DNA of 64,000 bases from Euphorbia lathyris (taxonomy: Eukaryota > Streptophyta > Magnoliopsida > Malpighiales > Euphorbiaceae). The position numbers and the translations under genes are program-made. The stretch is from the NCBI RefSeq assembly GCF_963576675.1, contig NC_088913.1, positions 88,287,001 through 88,351,000 on the forward strand, read 5' to 3'. Below, one piece after another: positions 58,901 to 64,000 of this stretch. Each line of letters starts with the position of its first letter. Position 1 is the stretch's first letter. A model generated the notes under the pieces. The model saw nothing but the letters and a program-made list of their open reading frames with translations. It was not told the DNA's origin and searched no databases.

Positions 58901-60415
58901 TTATTGGTAAGGACCTTGACAATTATTTTATACAAAACATTACACAGTGAAATTGGCCTCAATTCAGTCATTCTCTTTGGGTTTTCACACTTTGGAATTA
59001 GAGTTACCAATGTATCATTCAGGTTGTCAGGGAGCTCACCCTTCTGAAGCCAATCACAGCAAGTACAAAAAATATCTCTGTCAATTAACTTCCAAAAGTG
59101 CTGATAAAATCCTGGATTAAGGCCATCAGGCCCAGGTGACTTGTCAGGATGCATTTGATTAATAGCCAATGTAAATTCCTCAAAATTGAACTCCTTGATT
59201 AACTCCTCATTCATAGCAGGAGTAATCGATTCTGGGAGAACATTGACTAGGTCGAATGAAGACTGCCCACTTGCCCGTACTTCTTCACCACCTCACTCAT
59301 ACTAGGCCCATCAGACACCTCAGAACCATTCTCGTCAATCAGGCTAGGGATTTTATTTGCCTGTTTTCGTGCATTTACACTTGCATGAAAGTATTTAGAA
59401 TTCATATTTCCCTCCTTCAACCAAAACTGCTTAGCTCGCTGGCCCCAATAGATCTCCTCATGTTCCAGCAAGACATTCAATCTTGGCCTGGTCTCAAAGT
59501 ATTTAGTAACTGATTCCGGATCAGTGTTGTCCTGAAGTTGTGTTAGAACATGTTTACAGTGAGCGATTTTCCTTGTAAACCGTGCTTTGAAGTGCCGACC
59601 CCACTCTTCCAATGCCAAGCTACACGCTGCCAATCTAGTTGGGATGCCAGTCTCACTATTCTGCCTCCAAACCCCTAGAACTAACATCTCCAATTCATGA
59701 TCCTTTAACCACACATTATCGAAACGGAATCTTCCTTTCCGTTTATGTCTCCTCTGCTCACAAACCCTCAGAAGAATAGGTGAGTGATCTGAATATCCCG
59801 AGACAAGATTAGAAATTTTGTAATCAGGGAAGCGGTCACACCAAGCTGCACACCCAAGCACTCTATCCAATTTTTCTCGGACTTCAAACCTCATACCTTT
59901 ACCTCGTTCCCAGGTAAACTGGCTACCTGACATTTTTAGATCCATCAGGGATGCCCTATTAATAGCCTCAGCAAAGTGACACATAACGGCCCAGGGGTAT
60001 GTTGCACCACCAATCTTTTCTGTCTCATCCAGAATGCAATTAAAGTCCCCAATGACCACCCACGGTAGAGAGTGATTGTCTGCAATCCGCCCAAGTAGGT
60101 CCCAAGACTCCCTATGCCTGCCCCTGCATTTTTAACAATCGCTTCAATGTGATGGTCCGAGTAAGACTGAATGTCAATATCACTGCTCTTCCTCCACACG
60201 AGGCATAGACCCCCGCTATGGCCTCTTGCATCCACAACAAAGCCCCCTTCAAAACCCAATTTCTTCTGAATTCCTTCCATTCTTGCCTTATTAACCAGGG
60301 TTTCAATCAAGAAAACGAAACCCGGGGCATGAGCTTTGATTAGCTCACTAAGGGCTCGAACTGCCTGGGGGTTGCCCAGACCCCGATAGTTCCAACTCAG
60401 ACAACTCGTGACCAA
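55955..60415 (-). mobile_element. Long L1-type LINE (ORF2 nearly full length)
   Basis: The minus strand begins with the endonuclease start MVTSCLSWNYRGLGNPQAVR (60415) and ends in an A-run (T-run at 55955-55963). ORF1 is not seen upstream, so it is 5'-truncated at ORF2 or has lost ORF1. A target duplication was not resolved. Confidence 0.85.
55989..60415 (-). pseudogene. LINE ORF2: endonuclease, RT, zf-RVT, RNase H, broken
   Basis: Seen in order: APE endonuclease (FVFLIETLVNKARMEGIQKK; WVVIGDFNCILDETEKIGG; SGYSDHSPILLRV), RT (DKSPGPDGLNPGFYQHFW, ELRPISLCNVLYKIIVKVLT, LKIDISKAYDRVDW, GLGQGDPLSPYLF, FFADDSFLFF), zf-RVT (CLLCPNDVECGWHLFFGC), a linker of about 130 residues, and RNase H (CNVDAAVWHEEG, AEALALRESL, ETDAKVVVEAI, NEAAHAFAR). 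Lesions: about 20 residues lost with a frameshift near 60115, a small deletion with a frameshift near 59270, a frameshift at the T8 run before FFADD (about 58432-58440), and stops TGA (58188-58190), TAG (57957-57959) and TAA just upstream of 57854. All three stops fit C-to-T changes of Arg, Trp and Gln codons. Confidence 0.88.
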
Positions 60416-60580
60416 ATAGAATGTACAAAAGAATAAATTGGACTTTGAAATAACATAAAAAAAACCATCAACTGTTTATATATAAAAGGAATGTGAGAGC
60501 ATGTAAGAGGGATAATGTGTTAATAAGAAAAGGAAAGGAAGCAAAAAAAAAAAAAGCCTTTGAAAGATCATGAAAAAAAC

Positions 60581-61710
60581 GGGTAAATTACATACGTGGT
60601 GTATAACCTTTACTCGTAATCACACTTTGGTGTACAACTAAAATTTTGTCATACTAAACTGTACAACCTTTTAGTGACCTCACACTAAAATGTACAACAG
60701 GTAAAAATGACCGGTCAATGCTCAGTCAACGCGCCACCTCAGCTTTGACCGGTCAAAAAGTAAAAAAAATTTAACCACTTAATATAAAACTACTTTTATA
60801 CCCATATTTCTCCATATCTTCATCTTCTTCCCTCTATTTCTTTCTCTCTCTTCAAATTTCTTTCTTTCTCTAACCTCTCTATCTTTGAATTTCTTTCTCT
60901 CTCTAACCTCTCTCCATAAAATTAATACCATCAAATCTTTGTAGGAAACTTCAAATTTCTTTCTCTCTCTAATATTTCTCTTCAAATTTCTTTCTCTCTC
61001 TAACCCCTCTCTCTCTATAATATAGCTTTCCTAAGTCAGTTCCAGAGTGCATGCGTGAATAAGAATAAAACTTTACTGATGTTAAAGTAAATTTGGACCT
61101 TTATCCCTATTTTTAATCAATCGCATAGATCTAGGTTTGGATGATTCACTCATGGCTTCATGACATTTAATTTTTCTTGTGTAGGAGGAAGATTTTCTTT
61201 TAGATAATGCTTACTACTCTGAGATGAAGGATGTTGGGTTATTCGATGCAGACTGAGATTGATTTAACGCACGGGATACTGCAGAGAAAGCCATAGGAAA
61301 CAAATAAATCATTTTCCCCCAATTTTTAAGAAAAACGATGTACAGTAGTAGCTGTAATTAATATTCCAATAATGACAAGTTATAGAATTTTAACAGACAT
61401 GTCAAATGTAAATATTATTTTTAGAGAGAGAAGAGTTAGAGAGAGAAATGGAGCGAGTTCTATTTTTTTTCAATTTGGAAAGGATGATGGTATTTTAGTA
61501 ATTCCATATTAGGAATGTGAATTTTTGCCTTTGAAAGTGGTCAAAATGCTGATGTGGCAATGTTGACTTGCGTTGACCGGTCATTTTTACCGGATGTACA
61601 CTTTAGTGGGAGGTCACTAGAAGATTGTATAGTTTAGTGTGACAAAATTTTGTTTGTACACCAAAGTGTGATTATGGATAAATATTGTACATCATTTATG
61701 TAATTTACCG
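60581..61710. mobile_element. MULE with possible captured host exon
   Basis: 1130 bp. Ends GGGTAAATTACATACGTGG and, reversed, CGGTAAATTACATAAATGA, arms of about 130 bp or more including TGACCGGTCA. Flanked by an exact 10-bp duplication TGAAAAAAAC (60571-60580, 61711-61720). Left interior has pyrimidine tandem repeats (TTTCTTTCTCTCTCTAACC, 60835-61020). Right interior has an exon-like piece near 61185-61250: TTGTGTAG acceptor, then EEDFLLDNAYYSEMKDVG. Confidence 0.85.
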
Positions 61711-61720
61711 TGAAAAAAAC

Positions 61721-63404
61721 GACACCATTTTGCTCCCAATTAGGTGGGTGCCACAAAAGCTAAGAGAAATCATTGTTGATGGCAAATTTGAAAAATGAGG
61801 AGCAGAAAATAGAGGAGGGTAAGATTGGAATGAATTAGAAAAATATTTGAATTGGTATTATTCACAAAGCTTCACTTTTATAATTATATATAATTTTAAT
61901 TTAATTAATTAACGGAAAAATGAAGAGGCTAACGAGAGACAAAAACATTGGTATATTTGATTTTTATTTCTTATTTTGGAGTTTTCTTTGTAATAATTAG
62001 ATAATAAGTGAGTTAATTTATAAAATAAATAAATATAAAGATAAAATTAACTTATTTCCCTTTAACTTTTGACTTTTTTTAACACTATTAGTCGATTTAG
62101 ACTGTGTTTGTTAAAAGAATCAACTTTAAGATACATGTTTGCCAACTTTCAAACCACATAGTTTATGTTTAAAAATGACTCAAATCACAGAGTTTATTTG
62201 TATACTTTCTCCTAAATATTATTAGCGATATTTTACAATATACTAATTTTCAACCTTAAACACACGTGGGTTAATCCAATGCTAACTGCTAACTCATTAC
62301 TTTCCTTTTTCTACTTTTGTAACTTTTACACGATCAATCAAATTATGGGAAAATTACAAATCTAGACTAATTGAAGAGGTCTATTAAAATATTTGACTCA
62401 CTTTGCTTCCATCTCACCAAATTAGACACTTTCATCCTTTTTGGATAAATATACCCCTAGTTCCATTCTGCTTCTGCTTCTGCTCCCGCTCTCGCTTCTT
62501 CTTCTTCTTCGTTTCAACTTCTGCTTCGGTTTATCTTCTTCGGTTTCTGATACCAATCGTTAGCAATTTTTGAGATTATTGAAGTATTATAAATTTTGGA
62601 AAGGAAGCACAAAACAAATAAAGCTTTCCAGTAGAAACGGTATGTTTTTAGCTTATAAGCCGGTTTTTCTCACTGGTCTTGTTTTTTTCTGCGATAAATT
62701 TCGTCACAAATGTGACAACTCTTGTCTCACATCTCAGATGCGACAACAGTTGTCGCAGATGCTTCTCTATTATGATTAAAAAATGGCGTATGTTTCCTCT
62801 CTCTGAGATCTCTACAAACATAATCTCTTCTTTCTCTCTCTATAAACCATCGTATTTTCTCTCTCTACAAACATAATCTCTTCTTTCTCTCTCTATAAAC
62901 CACCATATTTTCTCTTTCAAGACTTGGCGATAATGCCACTTTCGTCGGTTTAGGATGTAAAGAAGACGTTGAGAGTCTGAGATAGAAAGTGAATTGAAAT
63001 AAGGATATTCTTATCCAAAGTTGAGATGGAAACAAAGTGGATTATCCCTACATATAATGTATTTAACTTGTTTATATTAATGTTCTTGTTATTTGTATTT
63101 TTTATTCGTTCTTTCTCTTTTCGACTTTTTTAACTACTATAAAGGGATAAGAAATACCATTTTTATGAAGTTAAGAGGGTAAATAGGATCATAAGTGGTG
63201 AGAAATACCACTTTTATGGAATTAAGAGGGTAAATAGGATATTCGATGAGTTGAGAATGGGTAAAATGACAAATTTGAACAAGTTAAGGAGGTGAGGAAT
63301 ACCATTTTTATGGAGTTAAGGGGGTTAATAGGACATTCGATGAGTTGGAGGGGTAAAATGACCAATTTGAATAAGTTAAATGGGTTGGAGAAGCATTAAG
63401 CCTT
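61721..63404. other. Spacer with TIR-like and tandem-repeat sequence
   Basis: 62385-63045 has loosely inverted ends (CACTTTGCTTCCATCTCA against TTGAGATGGAAACAAAGTGG), suggesting an old TIR element. 63120-63404 is a run of GGGTAAATAGGA / GAAATACCA phrases ending ATTAAGCC, like the right end of the MITE at 44383-44776. No gene; the ORFs at 62570-62876 arise from repeats. Confidence 0.45.
62811..62916. repeat. Two 53-bp tandem copies
   Basis: The unit starting TCTACAAACATAATCTCTTC occurs at 62811 and 62864. Confidence 0.85.
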
Positions 63405-63759
63405 AAAATAATAAAAAGCTTAATACATTTAGGTCTCTAAACTTGTCTTAAAAAAATTGATTGATTTTCTGACTTTACAAATATTTCATTAGGCCTGCGG
63501 ATTTGCTTAAAATGGTGTATTAGACCTTGAAATTTGTATAAAGTTATATATTGACCTCCTTAACTTACTTACATTGGTCTATTCGGCTTTGAACTTACTT
63601 AAAGTAATATATATTACGAGTGGGCTGTTTTATCCTTGAGGCGACCGGAATTATACACTGCTTGTACTTTCTGACTTCCACGAACATCTTAAAGAAAGCG
63701 ACTTAATCCGTGACTATATCGATTATTTTATTTGGTACTGTGTTCCACAATTTCGGTTC
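63405..63759. other. Partial MITE-like repeat
   Basis: From 63418 GCTTAATACATTTAGGTCTC and following phrases match the left-end style of the GGCTTAA elements; no right end seen. Confidence 0.4.
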
Positions 63760-64000
63760 TAACAATTACCTTGGCATCTCAAGCAATACATGATTAAGGA
63801 CAAGCTCCAACAAAATCGGCTGCACACAATTACCTTGGCATCTTTTGGCTCAGGAAAACTCTGCTGGTTTCTACAACTTCTGCCTCACATAGAATTGTTA
63901 CTTTACTAGAGCTACTGCATAGAAAACTTGTACTGATTTTTCTGGTAATTCAAATAAGAGTTTTACATTCAAGTGCAAGAATATTCACACACAACTAATC
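63760..64000 (-). pseudogene. Paralogue of the NLR 3' flank and its exon
   Basis: Matches 23290-23755 in the same orientation: GGACAAGCTCCAACAAAATC, then the exon end FPEPKDAK with donor GTAATT (63833-63832, as [15 protein letters not shown] at 23342), and AATAAGAGTTTTACATTCAA. About 100 bases of the exon are missing here (joined at TGGTTTCT/ACAACTTC). It implies a second NLR unit continuing past the right edge on the minus strand. Confidence 0.75.

Noticed and set aside
60779..60985. Basic 68-codon minus-strand ORF
   Set aside because: Translation of a CT-rich tandem repeat inside a MULE.

Overview
The window is nuclear DNA of a eudicot plant. It is AT-rich, has GT-AG introns, and carries a coiled-coil NLR resistance gene, plant L1 and RTE LINEs, tRNA-derived SINEs, copia and gypsy LTR elements, and many short TIR elements with target duplications typical of MULE, hAT and PIF/Harbinger transposons. 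The species cannot be named from the sequence. Genes are few; most of the window is layered transposon sequence.

Layout. 1-735: tail of a dead NLR gene (+). 1.7-2.1 kb: ankyrin/PGG pseudogene (-). 3.27-5.68 kb: copy A of a segmental duplication, beginning with the first codons of a gene that is complete at 46.4 kb. 7.7-10.8 kb: a LINE ORF1 relic split by a probable solo LTR. 10.8-15.1 kb: MITEs, a SINE fragment and a 0.7 kb retroelement with clean target duplications. 15.4-23.5 kb: an unidentified minus-strand multi-exon gene (or 3' exons of the NLR transcript), whose introns hold an L1-type LINE and a hAT-like element that itself contains an RTE LINE with an open 816-codon ORF. 23.99-28.14 kb: an apparently intact two-exon CC-NBS-LRR gene (-). 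28.9-31.1 kb: a MULE MITE, a foldback and a SINE. 32.2-38.0 kb: a decayed gypsy element interrupted by a young non-autonomous copia element and a MITE. 39.1-39.7 kb: a truncated cinnamyl-alcohol-dehydrogenase pseudogene. 40.6-45.2 kb: MULE MITEs, a full SINE, a near-perfect hairpin and a LINE 3' end. 46.4-46.9 kb: a small intact gene whose upstream region is copy B of the duplication (46.85-50.07 kb). 50.1-54.4 kb: nested elements, including one with a phased A-tract interior and a MULE inside a foldback. 55.95-60.4 kb: a long decayed L1-type LINE. 60.6-61.7 kb: a MULE that may carry a host exon. The last 240 bases repeat the 3' flank of the central NLR, so another NLR probably lies beyond the right edge on the minus strand.

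Taken together this is a resistance-gene cluster between transposon-rich spacers. Only the NLR and the 46.4 kb gene look like complete host genes. I see no new enzymatic or defence system. The observations most worth following are the copia derivative whose pol is replaced by an unrecognised reading frame, the 69-bp-arm hairpin at 42.4 kb, the dated segmental duplication, and the stop codons in the decayed retroelements, all of which are explicable as C-to-T changes.
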